From a virus, in IMG/VR virus record IMGVR_UViG_3300043419_001013, positions 1 to 30,434 of that record: 30,434 nt of DNA. One strand, written 5' to 3'. Within the stretch, counting starts at the first letter, position 1. Each line of letters starts with the position of its first letter. Below, piece after piece: positions 21,745 to 28,499 of this stretch. The notes under the pieces are model-generated. The model was not told the DNA's origin, made no database searches, and saw only the letters and a list, made by a program, of their open reading frames with translations. The position numbers were made by a program, and so were the translations under genes.

Positions 21745-22568
21745 CAGAACTTCTCCCCGAGGCTGAGGGTGAGCTTCTTGCCGTAGTTGACGCCGGGATA
21801 GACGCCGGACTCAAGACAGTCGGCGTACTGTTCGTACAGACCATCGAGCTTCATCTCAGCCATGGCAAGCCAGCCGTCGTCGAGGCTAACGGTGCATACA
21901 TCATGACCTGCCGTTTCAGTCTCACCGAAGTATAGTTCCATCAAGTCAGGCGTGCGATTGTAAATAATCTGAACCACGCGCCGGTAGTGCGCGAGCTGGA
22001 GGTCATAGCCACTCTCGATGATCCGGTAGTACAGCGCGCGCTTAGTCATCTCGGCGCCGAACGTCTTGACGTCTCCGATGGTCGTGCAAGGGATGAACAG
22101 GTCGAGCTTAGCCTTCATCGGGAAGCCGAACTTAGGGTGCTTGCACTGGAGCACGACTTCCTTGAGAACGTCGGGGTGGCTGGACACGGCGGCGAACTCA
22201 GGGTGCTTCTTGATCTTCTCGATGACCGCGTTCCCGTTGTCCATCTGGGAAGGGGAGAGGAGAACGCCGTCAGGGTTGGCCTGCTTCCAAGCGGCGCGGG
22301 CGTTCTTGCTGCCCTCGCCGGTAGTCGGGAGGCACGCGAAGTTCGAGAGCTCAGACGGGCTGAGGAGCGAGGCGTGGATGAACGAGCCGAGGTCGGTCGC
22401 GGCGGAGCCGTCGAAGTCGTCGGTCTGCGCGCGCAGCGGGCTCACCCGGAACTTCTTCAGGTACGAGGCGGACAGCGCGGGGATCGCGAAGTACTCCTTG
22501 TCGGGCATGCCGACGGTGACGCCGGCGGGGTGGATGTTGGTCGTGGATTTGGATTTGGGTTTGCTCAT
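21744..22568 (-). CDS. RecE/YqaJ-like PDDEXK exonuclease
   Basis: A 274-aa protein. Motifs of the PDDEXK nuclease fold are seen in order: YFAIPALSASYLKKF (27-41), GSFIHASLLSP (His65), KEVVLQC (Glu137), KLDLF (Asp156), GDVKT (Asp166, Lys168) and YDLQLAHYRR (188-197, Gln191 and Tyr195). This is the pattern of exonuclease VIII-type phage proteins, which resect duplex ends 5' to 3' to expose single strands for the annealing protein. Its partner, the Rad52-like protein, is in the same operon. The length is normal for the family. It overlaps the initiator start by one base (TGATG). Confidence 0.85.
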   Translation of the reverse strand: MSKPKSKSTTNIHPAGVTVGMPDKEYFAIPALSASYLKKFRVSPLRAQTDDFDGSAATDLGSFIHASLLSPSELSNFACLPTTGEGSKNARAAWKQANPDGVLLSPSQMDNGNAVIEKIKKHPEFAAVSSHPDVLKEVVLQCKHPKFGFPMKAKLDLFIPCTTIGDVKTFGAEMTKRALYYRIIESGYDLQLAHYRRVVQIIYNRTPDLMELYFGETETAGHDVCTVSLDDGWLAMAEMKLDGLYEQYADCLESGVYPGVNYGKKLTLSLGEKF

Positions 22569-22592
22569 GGCGAGTTCACCCTACGACCATAG

Positions 22593-22967
22593 TTATTTAC
22601 TCGTCAATCTTTTCCGCTTCAGCCGAGCACGTTTATTTCGGAGCAACCGTTTCTCGTCAGGCGTCCTGTGGTTCGGGTGCCAGAGGTCATGCGGATACAT
22701 CTCAGCAGCCTCCCAATATGCCAGCACCGACGCGACGTATTCAGCTGACGTCCTGCCCCGGCGCCCACGCCTGGATAGGTTGAAGATCTTCCCCTCTATG
22801 CCGTTACAATTACCGCACAAAACCCCACGGATACGCCCGGTCTGGTGGTCGTGGTCAAGGCAAGGGTTGTTATCCTTCAGCGGAATATTACACAAAAGGC
22901 ACACATTCCCCTGTAATTTCATCAGTTTTTCCCTGGTTGATGGAATGTCCTTGGTCTTTAGCCTCAT
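22593..22967 (-). CDS. Endonuclease VII-like HNH resolvase
   Basis: A 124-aa protein. CxxC at 23-26, DHDH at 38-41 and CxxCN at 51-55 make the treble-clef HNH site of the recombination endonuclease VII family (T4 gp49). These enzymes resolve Holliday junctions and branched DNA before packaging. The C-terminal 55 residues are strongly basic (RLLRNKRARLKRKRL). ATG 22967 has the leader CTAAAACC and no SD. It is the first gene of the leftward replication operon, 50 bases from a divergent gene. Confidence 0.85.
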   Translation of the reverse strand: MRLKTKDIPSTREKLMKLQGNVCLLCNIPLKDNNPCLDHDHQTGRIRGVLCGNCNGIEGKIFNLSRRGRRGRTSAEYVASVLAYWEAAEMYPHDLWHPNHRTPDEKRLLRNKRARLKRKRLTSK

Positions 22968-23017
22968 GGTTTTAGGTATTAAATTGACAAATAGTTTCCA
23001 TAAGCCAAGGTTATACT
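22968..23017. promoter_or_regulatory. Divergent promoter region
   Basis: Fifty AT-rich bases between two divergent first genes. On the + strand, TTGACA is at 22984-22989 and TATACT at 23012-23017. The 22-base spacing is too long for a standard sigma70 pair, and TATACT touches the ATG. On the - strand, TTGGCT (23008-23003) and TTTAAT (19-base spacer) could serve the leftward operon. The site is clearly placed for regulation; the exact boxes are uncertain. Confidence 0.5.
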
Positions 23018-23497
23018 ATGGATTTGGAACCTAAGCACGAACGGTTGGCAGGCAAGGTAGGCGATGCCGGAAGCAAGTCGCCCAAGCCGGCGAAGAAGAA
23101 AGCCGAAAAGCTCCTTCAGAACGGCGTCCCGCCCTCCGAGGTAGCAGCCCTGACCGGCGTTGATCGGCATGTCGTCGCTGATATCCGTAAGAACTTGGAG
23201 GACGAGGGCAAGCTGGATATCCTGGCCTTCAAGCGCCGCACCGCCGCCCGCCTCGCGTCCTTCATCGGCAAGGCTGTCGAGCGCTTGGACAGTGAGGTCG
23301 AGAACATCCCCATCGGTCAGCTCATGCTCCCTACCGCCATCGCCATTGACAAATTGAACGGACTGTCCGAGGCTACCCCTACGGTGAACATCAAGGCCGA
23401 GCTCAGGATCAGCGCCGACGATATCAACAGGATGCTCAGCCCGACGGTCATCGACGTGAACAGCCTGCCCCCGACGAAGGAAAATCAAGGGCAGTAA
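23018..23497 (+). CDS. HTH protein resembling small terminase subunits
   Basis: A 159-aa protein. Residues about 25-58 (KKAEKLLQNGVPPSEVAALT, then VDRHVVADIRK) form a helix-turn-helix. The rest is helical (RRTAARLASFIGKAVERLDS, then LPTAIAIDKLNGLS), a layout I associate with small-terminase-like and related phage HTH proteins that recognise the packaging site. No large terminase follows, so the terminase role is doubtful; it may instead be a transcriptional regulator of this rightward operon. It is the first gene after the divergent promoter region. A weak AAGG lies before the ATG. Confidence 0.5.
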   Translation: MDLEPKHERLAGKVGDAGSKSPKPAKKKAEKLLQNGVPPSEVAALTGVDRHVVADIRKNLEDEGKLDILAFKRRTAARLASFIGKAVERLDSEVENIPIGQLMLPTAIAIDKLNGLSEATPTVNIKAELRISADDINRMLSPTVIDVNSLPPTKENQGQ

Positions 23498-23507
23498 TTT
23501 TTTTCAG

Positions 23508-23536
23508 TTGACTGTCATGCCGCAGGGTAGGATAAC
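23508..23536 (+). promoter_or_regulatory. Possible promoter before 23545
   Basis: TTGACT at 23508-23513 is followed after 17 bases by GATAAC (23531-23536), or after 14 by TAGGAT. The TTGAC box begins 37 bases before the ATG, exactly as for the gene at 16169, and both spacers contain CAGGGTA. A T7 run (23499-23505) lies just upstream but has no hairpin. Confidence 0.4.
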
Positions 23537-23544
23537 CCCTGTGC

Positions 23545-23925
23545 ATGAAAACCAAATCACCTAAGAAGTCGGTGCGCTTCGGCAGCGTATCCGAGGCCGT
23601 TCAATACGGCGAACTCACCCGCCGCTGCGAGATGCGCCTGCGCATGGCGCTGAACGACGAGAGCATCAAACGCATGACCGGCGGCACCGTCCGCGCGCTT
23701 GTGTACGCCTGCCGCGACCCGAAGACCTCCTCGAAGGAGATCACTGTTTCGCAGAAGGTCATGAAGTACCAGAGGTATGCCAAGCTGTGGGATAACCTCG
23801 CCTGGGCTGTCCGCCTGTATGACAGCAAGATTAACAACGTGAAGGTTGAACCGACACCCGGAGAAGACTGCGCGAAGTTCCGCGCGCGTTACCTCCAGGC
23901 CATCCTGAACGCCGATATCCGATGA
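23545..23925 (+). CDS. Hypothetical 126-aa protein
   Basis: A basic N-terminus (MKTKSPKKSVRFG) and then mostly helical. A central segment (GTVRALVYACRDP, then SKEITVSQKVMKYQRYAKLW) suggests a small nucleic-acid-binding fold. The stop overlaps the next start as ATGA, so it belongs to a three-gene coupled set ending with the methyltransferase. No family is recognised. Confidence 0.5.
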   Translation: MKTKSPKKSVRFGSVSEAVQYGELTRRCEMRLRMALNDESIKRMTGGTVRALVYACRDPKTSSKEITVSQKVMKYQRYAKLWDNLAWAVRLYDSKINNVKVEPTPGEDCAKFRARYLQAILNADIR

Positions 23926-24221
23926 ACGGCTCCGTCGTATGGGTGAAGATTGACGTGCTGAACGACAAGCACATCAAGCCGGAACACCAGAAATACATCA
24001 AGTACACCAACATGGATATGCCTTGCATCTTCGTCGAGGTGCATGCCACTGAGCTGCTGGACGGCGATTGGCACGTCGAAGTATTCCACCGGCTGACGCG
24101 CCCGAAGTCCGAGCTCATCCCGATCTTGGGCAGGATATTCGGCAAGCGCTATTGGCATTACAGCAAAGACCGCCTGCCTGAATACATGGCTCGCGAAGCC
24201 GTGGAGGTGCAGCGTCTATGA
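23922..24221 (+). CDS. Hypothetical 99-aa protein
   Basis: Coupled at both ends by ATGA overlaps, between an unknown gene and the methyltransferase. The sequence alternates beta-like strands (VVWVKIDVLN, CIFVEVHATELL) with a C-terminal basic helix (RYWHYSKDRLPEYMA). A compact alpha/beta protein is likely. The close coupling suggests a partner role with the methyltransferase, but no motif shows this. Confidence 0.5.
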   Translation: MNGSVVWVKIDVLNDKHIKPEHQKYIKYTNMDMPCIFVEVHATELLDGDWHVEVFHRLTRPKSELIPILGRIFGKRYWHYSKDRLPEYMAREAVEVQRL

Positions 24222-24847
24222 GGGTGCTTGAGCTTTTCGCCGGTAGCAGATCTATAGGCAAGGCCGCTGAAGCCCTTGGAATGGAGGTGTTTTCGTCAGA
24301 CATAAACGACTTCCCAGGCATCCATTATCAGGTGGATATTCTCAAGTTCGACCTATCCAAAGTTCCGTTCCACCCTGACGTGATTTGGGCGTCCCCGCCA
24401 TGCACGACGTTTAGCGTGGCATCCATCGGGCATCATTGGCAGGGTGGTGCGCGTGCTTACATTCCGAAGACGGACGCCGCAGTTGTTGGCAAGGCAATTG
24501 CCATGAAGACGGTTGAAATAATCAGGCACTTCAACCCTCGCTTCTTCTTTATCGAGAACCCTCGCGGACTTCTTCGCAAGATGGATTTCATGCAGGACAT
24601 GAAGCGGCACACTGTGACCTATTGCCAATACGGAGACAGCCGTATGAAGCCCACGGATATCTGGACTAACAGCGATTTATGGGTTCCGCGCCCAATGTGC
24701 AAGAACGGATCCCCATGCCATGAGGCAGCGCCGCGTGGAGCCAGGACAGGAACTCAGGGCTTGTCATGTGCATATGACCGCAGCAAGGTGCCTGCCGAAT
24801 TGTGCGAAGAAATCCTCAAATCCTGCTTAAACCATGAAACGAAATAA
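24218..24847 (+). CDS. Compact DNA cytosine-C5 methyltransferase
   Basis: A 209-aa protein. Motif I (LELFAGSRSIGKAA, 4-17) binds S-adenosylmethionine. Motif IV (ASPPCTTFS) has the nucleophile Cys62, motif VI is FFIENPRG (ENP 113-115), and YCQYGD...KPTDIWTN (135-151) corresponds to motif VIII and what follows. The recognition region is reduced to a small Cys-containing stretch (MCKNGSPCHEA), so the enzyme is well below the usual 300-plus residues, as in several phage methyltransferases. It would methylate phage DNA against host restriction or mark DNA for regulation. No restriction gene is adjacent. GAGG lies 10 bases before the ATG. Confidence 0.85.
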   Translation: MRVLELFAGSRSIGKAAEALGMEVFSSDINDFPGIHYQVDILKFDLSKVPFHPDVIWASPPCTTFSVASIGHHWQGGARAYIPKTDAAVVGKAIAMKTVEIIRHFNPRFFFIENPRGLLRKMDFMQDMKRHTVTYCQYGDSRMKPTDIWTNSDLWVPRPMCKNGSPCHEAAPRGARTGTQGLSCAYDRSKVPAELCEEILKSCLNHETK

Positions 24848-25469
24848 ACGCAAAAAGACCCCTCGGGGTAGGACTATCATCGAGAAGCTAAAAGGAAACA
24901 CCGTCCTGCTTCCAGGTGGGGGTAGGTACAAGGTAGGCTTAGGGGTATGCTTTAGCGGTCAAGGTATAACTCCTATCAAGCGCAAGGGCAGGGTAGGCAA
25001 GGTAGGCTACTCAATCGAAGACGTCTCTGATCTAATGGACTACAAGCCCGAGGTAGGCGTCGAGGTAGGGCATGGGGTAGGCTTTGCCCTGACCCATGGG
25101 GTAGAGGGTTGGAAGACCTTTACTTACGACCCCGCCGCCTGCGTCATGGGGCATACGCACTCCCCCGCTAAGCCGTCCGCGTGGGCGTCAATCCGCGCGA
25201 CGTGCGCCGCTTACGTCCGGGAGTTGTGGGACGCGCTGCGCTGGTTTTTCTCCCTCCCCGCGCGCGCCTTTACGGACGTTGCCGGCACGCCCGCCCCCGC
25301 CGCCCCCGGCGTCGAACCTGGCGCGCCTGCCGACGTCACTCCGGCGCCGGCGGACGTCACCCCCGCCCCGTCTCCCTTCCCTGAGTTAGACCCCCGGAAG
25401 GTTTCAGCATGGGCGGCAGGGGCTGACCTGACTAAGCCTAAGCGCAAGCGCCGCCCCCGGAAGGACTGA
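24834..25469 (+). CDS. Basic protein of unknown function; gene carries eight GGTAGG words
   Basis: A 211-aa protein. It starts inside the methyltransferase end (14-base overlap) with the context TTAAACC and no SD. Residues 1-80 are Gly/Val/Lys-rich with repeated VG dipeptides (GKVGYS, VGVEVGHGVGF), mostly caused by the DNA word GGTAGG. Residues 115-140 contain an amphipathic aromatic segment (YVRELWDALRWFFSL). Residues 145-190 are Ala/Pro-rich with a repeated PADVTPA, and the end is very basic (KPKRKRRPRKD). Base composition shifts from here on. It may be a DNA-binding protein whose gene doubles as a DNA site. Confidence 0.45.
   Translation: MKRNKRKKTPRGRTIIEKLKGNTVLLPGGGRYKVGLGVCFSGQGITPIKRKGRVGKVGYSIEDVSDLMDYKPEVGVEVGHGVGFALTHGVEGWKTFTYDPAACVMGHTHSPAKPSAWASIRATCAAYVRELWDALRWFFSLPARAFTDVAGTPAPAAPGVEPGAPADVTPAPADVTPAPSPFPELDPRKVSAWAAGADLTKPKRKRRPRKD
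24867..25081 (+). repeat. Cluster of eight GGTAGG words inside a coding region
   Basis: Copies begin at 24867, 24921, 24932, 24992, 25001, 25052, 25064 and 25076, mostly as AGGTAGGC or GGGGTAGG. They are the same word as the tetranucleotide arrays further right, but dispersed and in more than one reading frame relation, so protein selection alone does not explain them. Confidence 0.75.
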
Positions 25470-25476
25470 CCCCGGC

Positions 25477-25497
25477 GGGAAGGGGAAGGGGTGGGGG
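25477..25497 (+). other. G-quadruplex-type motif
   Basis: Four G runs (GGG, GGGG, GGGG, GGGGG) separated by one or two bases follow the end of the basic-protein gene and lie directly before the AT-rich element at 25503. The remaining bases to 25557 hold only that element and a pyrimidine-rich leader. Confidence 0.7.
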
Positions 25498-25502
25498 TAA
25501 AG

Positions 25503-25526
25503 ATTAATTTAAAATTGTCTTTACTC
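25503..25526 (+). promoter_or_regulatory. AT-rich promoter-like element, copy 1
   Basis: ATTAATTTA, seven bases, then CTTTACTC. The same two blocks at the same 16-base spacing occur at 28444-28467, and both end about 32-33 bases before the first ATG of an operon. In a GC-rich region this conserved AT block is the best promoter candidate, but it does not match sigma70 boxes. Confidence 0.65.
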
Positions 25527-25557
25527 TCTCCCCGGTTGCGGTTCTTGTGCCGGTGCC

Positions 25558-25833
25558 ATGAAACACCGCACCCCCGCAAATAACAACGCCGGCGAGACGT
25601 TCACCGCGTCAATCAATAACATGATGCGCGAAGATCGCGCGACATGCGCCCACGCCGCGCAAGCGCTCGAAATCTTCGCCGCGTCCGGCAGCTGCCCCGC
25701 CTATTGGGAAGCCCGGCAGCGCTTCGCGAACGCCTACGCCGCGCGCGCTGAAAAGCGTTTCCGGCTTACGCTGATCATGATTGCCCTTAGCAACCTGGCA
25801 TTGTTCGCCGCGCTTTATCTGAGCCGCGCCTAA
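25558..25833 (+). CDS. Small tail-anchored membrane protein
   Basis: A 91-aa protein, first gene of the right-arm operon. Residues 1-68 are hydrophilic; residues 69-89 (RLTLIMIALSNLALFAALYL) form one C-terminal transmembrane helix. The segment GETFTASINN at 12-21 resembles GESFAASTNN in the peptide encoded at 28500, the first gene of the next operon, and both have the same upstream element. The leader is pyrimidine-rich without SD. Function unknown; a membrane-located early protein is likely. Confidence 0.55.
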   Translation: MKHRTPANNNAGETFTASINNMMREDRATCAHAAQALEIFAASGSCPAYWEARQRFANAYAARAEKRFRLTLIMIALSNLALFAALYLSRA

Positions 25834-25853
25834 CCCCTCCGCCCTTTCCTCCC

Positions 25854-26708
25854 ATGAGCAAAACCAAAGCCCCCACCCCCGCCCCCACCGTCCCCGCGTT
25901 CGACTTCGCGCAAGCGTTCGACAGCTTCGCCGCGCTCGCGCTTTCGCGCTCCGCCGTGAAACTTGAAAGCGCGAATTATTCCGACGCCGCCGGCTACCGT
26001 CAAGACCGCCGCACGATCGAAAGGCAAACCGCCGGCTTGCGCGACGCGCTCGCCGCGTTCCATGCTATCCCGCGCCCCTACCATGCGCCGGAGGACATGC
26101 CGCGCATTAATGAAAACCGGCACCGCGCCGGGTTGCAGCTTATCGCGTCCGCCTTGTCGGATCGTTTCAGCTTCGACCCCTGCCGCCTTGATTGGGAGTA
26201 TTGCGCGGGACAATATCAGGCAACGGAAATTAGGGGAGCCGCCTGGCGCGTCGCAGCGTCCGCCGTTCGCAACATGGCGCCGGTGAAGGATTATGACGGC
26301 GCGCGCTATCAAGTCCAGCGCTTAGGCTGGATAATGAAAGACGCCGGACGCAAGCTTAACGGCATGCTTCGCGGGATTGCCCGATGCCCTGGCCTCCCCT
26401 CGGGCTATTACGCCCCGCACCTGACGGGCAAACGCGCGCGCTGTGTGCTTAACTTCGCCCGCGTGCTTCATGCTGAGATCTCCGGGGACGTGCTCCGCGC
26501 GTTCGCCCGAAAGGACGCCCCGCAGCATGACCCCGACGGCCTGCGCTGGATTGAGCGCGCCGCGCTTAACCTTGTAAAAGACGCGGAGAAGGTCGCGCGC
26601 CTTTCCGACGATCCCTTTCCGGGATGGGCGCCAGGCGCCGCGCTCGCTGACCACGCGCGCCAGCTTCACCCCAATCCCTCCGCCCCGGATGCCGGCATTT
26701 ATTCTTAA
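25854..26708 (+). CDS. Hypothetical 284-aa protein
   Basis: The N-terminal 15 residues are Pro/Ala-rich; the rest is helical with many Arg and Ala. Notable stretches are YRQDRRTIERQTAGLRDALA (47-66), a Cys/Trp segment (DPCRLDWEYCAGQY, about 108-121) and RWIERAALNLVKDAEKVARL (near 229-248). I see no catalytic motif. It starts at ATG 25854 after a pyrimidine-rich leader with no SD, 20 bases from the previous stop. Codon and word use (many GCGC and CCCC) match the rest of this arm and differ from the late genes. Confidence 0.5.
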   Translation: MSKTKAPTPAPTVPAFDFAQAFDSFAALALSRSAVKLESANYSDAAGYRQDRRTIERQTAGLRDALAAFHAIPRPYHAPEDMPRINENRHRAGLQLIASALSDRFSFDPCRLDWEYCAGQYQATEIRGAAWRVAASAVRNMAPVKDYDGARYQVQRLGWIMKDAGRKLNGMLRGIARCPGLPSGYYAPHLTGKRARCVLNFARVLHAEISGDVLRAFARKDAPQHDPDGLRWIERAALNLVKDAEKVARLSDDPFPGWAPGAALADHARQLHPNPSAPDAGIYS

Positions 26709-26730
26709 CCCTTCACCCCCACAAAAAAAC

Positions 26731-27210
26731 ATGAGCACCGAAACCACCCCCACCCCGCCCGCGTCCGTCCGCGCCGTTATCATTCAGGCGTTAGGCGAAG
26801 CGCTCGAAAGTAACCGCGAGCTTATCCGCTTTGCGGAAAACTCCGGACGCGCTGAGCTCGAAAGCGGACGCCGCGAGCTGATTGCCGCCCTTGATTGGGC
26901 GGAGGCTACCCCTCCGCCGGACTTGTCCGCCGTCCCGCTTGACGTCCTTTCCCGTGAAATCGCGCGCCGCGAGATCTCCGGGGAGTGCGTCGCGCTGATC
27001 GTCACCCCGTCCGACTTGTCGGAATATTGGGAAAGCGACGACGCCGGCAACACGCCCCCCGGCAGCGACGAACCGAACCGCGAAGAGATGCGCGCCATCC
27101 GTAAGGCGTTCGAGACTTGGCAGGACGTCGGCGGATTTTCTGAGATCATGAACATATGCCGCGACGCATGGAACGACGCGAAGGCCGACGGAAAGGGGGA
27201 AAGCAAATGA
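26731..27210 (+). CDS. Hypothetical acidic 159-aa protein
   Basis: ATG 26731 (MSTETTPTPPAS) is preferred over the one at 26689, which lies inside the previous gene; an A-rich leader (CAAAAAAAC) precedes it. The protein is helical and acidic, with a Pro/Asp/Ser-rich stretch near 115-130. The stop overlaps the next start as ATGA, and the next three genes are joined the same way. No family recognised. Confidence 0.5.
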   Translation: MSTETTPTPPASVRAVIIQALGEALESNRELIRFAENSGRAELESGRRELIAALDWAEATPPPDLSAVPLDVLSREIARREISGECVALIVTPSDLSEYWESDDAGNTPPGSDEPNREEMRAIRKAFETWQDVGGFSEIMNICRDAWNDAKADGKGESK

Positions 27211-27512
27211 GCTCCGCGAATAATTGCGGCTTCTTTCTCCGCGCCGTCGAAGATGTCAACCCGCCCCTTCCCGGCGGGCGTTACCTGGAAGTATTCAGGA
27301 CGGACGAACGCGGGGAAGCGGACGGGGATCCCGTCGTTTCTTGCTTCGTCGCGGACTTCGAGACGGACGAAGAAGCCGTAACCGGACTTCTCACCGAGTT
27401 TCTTCACCCCTTCGGCGCAGCTTGGGAAAGCCCGGAACAATACGGGCGCGAGCTCGAAGCGGTCAAATGGCTGGCGGAGTTTCACGGGATCAATCCGGAG
27501 GACTACAAATGA
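27207..27512 (+). CDS. Hypothetical 101-aa protein
   Basis: ATG 27207 in an ATGA overlap; the longer reading from 27156 is the previous gene in another frame. The sequence alternates strands and helices (CGFFLRAVEDV, GRYLEVFRTD, VVSCFVADFETDEEAVTGLL) and ends with WLAEFHGINPEDYK. It looks like a small acidic alpha/beta protein, the kind used by phages as a host-protein inhibitor or DNA mimic. That role is a guess. Confidence 0.5.
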   Translation: MSSANNCGFFLRAVEDVNPPLPGGRYLEVFRTDERGEADGDPVVSCFVADFETDEEAVTGLLTEFLHPFGAAWESPEQYGRELEAVKWLAEFHGINPEDYK

Positions 27513-27877
27513 GGCTCGCACCCTGCGCACGCCGCGCTTGTGAGATCACGTCCGGCGGGTTTATCGGCAGGCATTGGCAAGAAGCTACGGGGCAGGCGCA
27601 CGCGCGCGCCCTGGCGCTGCTTTGCCTTGCCGCGTCCCGCGTTCAAATCGCCGGCGGCATGCGGCACGCCCTTAAAACAACCGCTTACGCCTACGGCGTC
27701 CCCTCAGTCCACCCGGAAAGACGCGCGGCGCTTTATCTCCGGCAGGCTTTCCCCGCCCTCCGGCGCTTGCTGCTTAAAGCGCACCCCCGCCGGCGAGACG
27801 CCGCAGCCGCCCGCCTTATCCGCTTGGGGCGCTTGTTTGCTAAGCAGGCCGCCTTTATCGAGCTGGAAACCGCATGA
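27509..27877 (+). CDS. Hypothetical basic Ala/Arg-rich protein
   Basis: A 122-aa protein from ATG 27509 (MRLAPCARRACE) in an ATGA overlap. The start at 27224 would make a much longer frame, but it lies in the preceding gene and is Arg/Ser-rich shadow. Helical, with strongly basic helices (ALRRLLLKAHPRRRDAAAAR). It may bind nucleic acid. The stop overlaps the next gene. Confidence 0.45.
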   Translation: MRLAPCARRACEITSGGFIGRHWQEATGQAHARALALLCLAASRVQIAGGMRHALKTTAYAYGVPSVHPERRAALYLRQAFPALRRLLLKAHPRRRDAAAARLIRLGRLFAKQAAFIELETA

Positions 27878-28017
27878 GCACGCGACGCTTTAAGCTATGG
27901 ACACCCCGCCCGCGCTGGTTTGCTACCTTAGCGGACGCATGCGCAGCCGCTGAGGACTACCGCAAGCGCACCGGGTATTTTGTCGCAATAACCGAAAACC
28001 CTTCCCCGCGCGCCTAA
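27874..28017 (+). CDS. Small hypothetical 47-aa protein
   Basis: Frame from ATG 27874 (ATGA overlap) to TAA 28015-28017. It begins MSTRRFKLWTPRPRWF and ends with a small strand segment (GYFVAITENPS). A basic aromatic N-terminus and an alanine helix are visible. Gene-to-gene coupling on both sides (ATGA, then TAATG) argues that it is translated. Confidence 0.5.
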   Translation: MSTRRFKLWTPRPRWFATLADACAAAEDYRKRTGYFVAITENPSPRA

Positions 28018-28082
28018 TGGGGTATTTAATCGCGCTTTTATTGTTCGCTTTCGTCGCGACAATAACGGGGAAAGGTAGGTAA
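28017..28082 (+). CDS. 21-aa single-helix membrane peptide
   Basis: ATG 28017 overlaps the preceding stop as TAATG. The peptide MGYLIALLLFAFVATITGKG plus Arg is a single hydrophobic helix with a basic end. Its last codons, GGT AGG TAA, are the first unit of the following GTAG array. The size and hydrophobicity suit a toxin-like or regulatory membrane microprotein. The evidence is translational coupling and composition only. Confidence 0.4.
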   Translation: MGYLIALLLFAFVATITGKGR

Positions 28083-28106
28083 GTAGGTAGGTAGGTAGGT
28101 AGGTAG
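28083..28106 (+). repeat. (GTAG)6 array
   Basis: Six perfect GTAG units directly after the last gene of the first right-arm operon, before a terminator. Confidence 0.95.
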
Positions 28107-28109
28107 TCA

Positions 28110-28143
28110 GGGGGTAGGGCTCACGCCTTGCCCCCTTTCCTTT
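28110..28143 (+). terminator. Rho-independent terminator after first right-arm operon
   Basis: Stem 28110-28120 (GGGGGTAGGGC) with 28125-28135 (GCCTTGCCCCC), 11 pairs including two G-U, loop TCAC, followed by TTTCCTTT. The same right arm and T-rich tail recur at 30086-30101. Confidence 0.8.
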
Positions 28144-28149
28144 GCCGGG

Positions 28150-28180
28150 GTAGGTAGGTAGGTAGGCGCAGGCACGCGCC
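28150..28180 (+). repeat. (GTAG)4 array with GGCGC hairpin
   Basis: Four GTAG units (28150-28165) preceded by GGG and followed by the inverted repeat GGCGC (28165-28169) / GCGCC (28176-28180). The order matches the module at 30102-30159. Confidence 0.9.
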
Positions 28181-28443
28181 ACCCCCTACCCCTCCCCGCA
28201 GCTGCCGGCGTTCGACGTCCCGCGCGCTGCGCGCTGCGCCCTGGCGCCCCCGCACGTCCTCCCCGCGCCCCGTGGGGCAAGATCTCCCCCGCGTCTCGCC
28301 GGCGCCGCGTCCGCGTCCGCAAGCTGAGCCCACGCCCCGTCCGCCCCGTCCGCATGTCCCACCCCTCCCCGCGCATGCCCCCGCCGGCGTGACGCCTGAA
28401 ACAAAGGCAACCCCCGCCGGCACCGTCCCACCCCTCCCCTAAA
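28181..28443. other. C-rich noncoding tail between right-arm operons
   Basis: About 260 bases with no supportable gene. The + strand is packed with C runs (28182-28197 has three of four or more), and holds CCTACCCC, the complement of the array's leading GGGGTAGG. Words such as CAAGATCT and CCGCGTCCGCGTCCG recur in the tail after 30159. The frames seen on the - strand are low-complexity Gly/Arg sequence. Confidence 0.6.
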
Positions 28444-28467
28444 ATTAATTTATTTTCCTCTTTACTC
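28444..28467 (+). promoter_or_regulatory. AT-rich promoter-like element, copy 2
   Basis: ATTAATTTA, seven bases, CTTTACTC, identical in both blocks and spacing to 25503-25526, and 56 bases (versus 55) from block start to ATG. It starts the clamp operon. Confidence 0.65.
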
Positions 28468-28499
28468 CCCCGCGCGCTTCGCTTTGTTTTCTTTCCGAC

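Noticed and set aside
22066-23034. 322-codon + strand frame
   Set aside because: Antisense to the RecE-like and EndoVII-like genes, both of which have intact catalytic motifs; it would also overlap the divergent promoter.
28083-28165. CRISPR array or iteron-type origin for the GTAG repeats
   Set aside because: Units are four bases with no spacers, so not CRISPR. Iterons are usually 15-22 bases; an origin role remains possible but is not supported by this alone.
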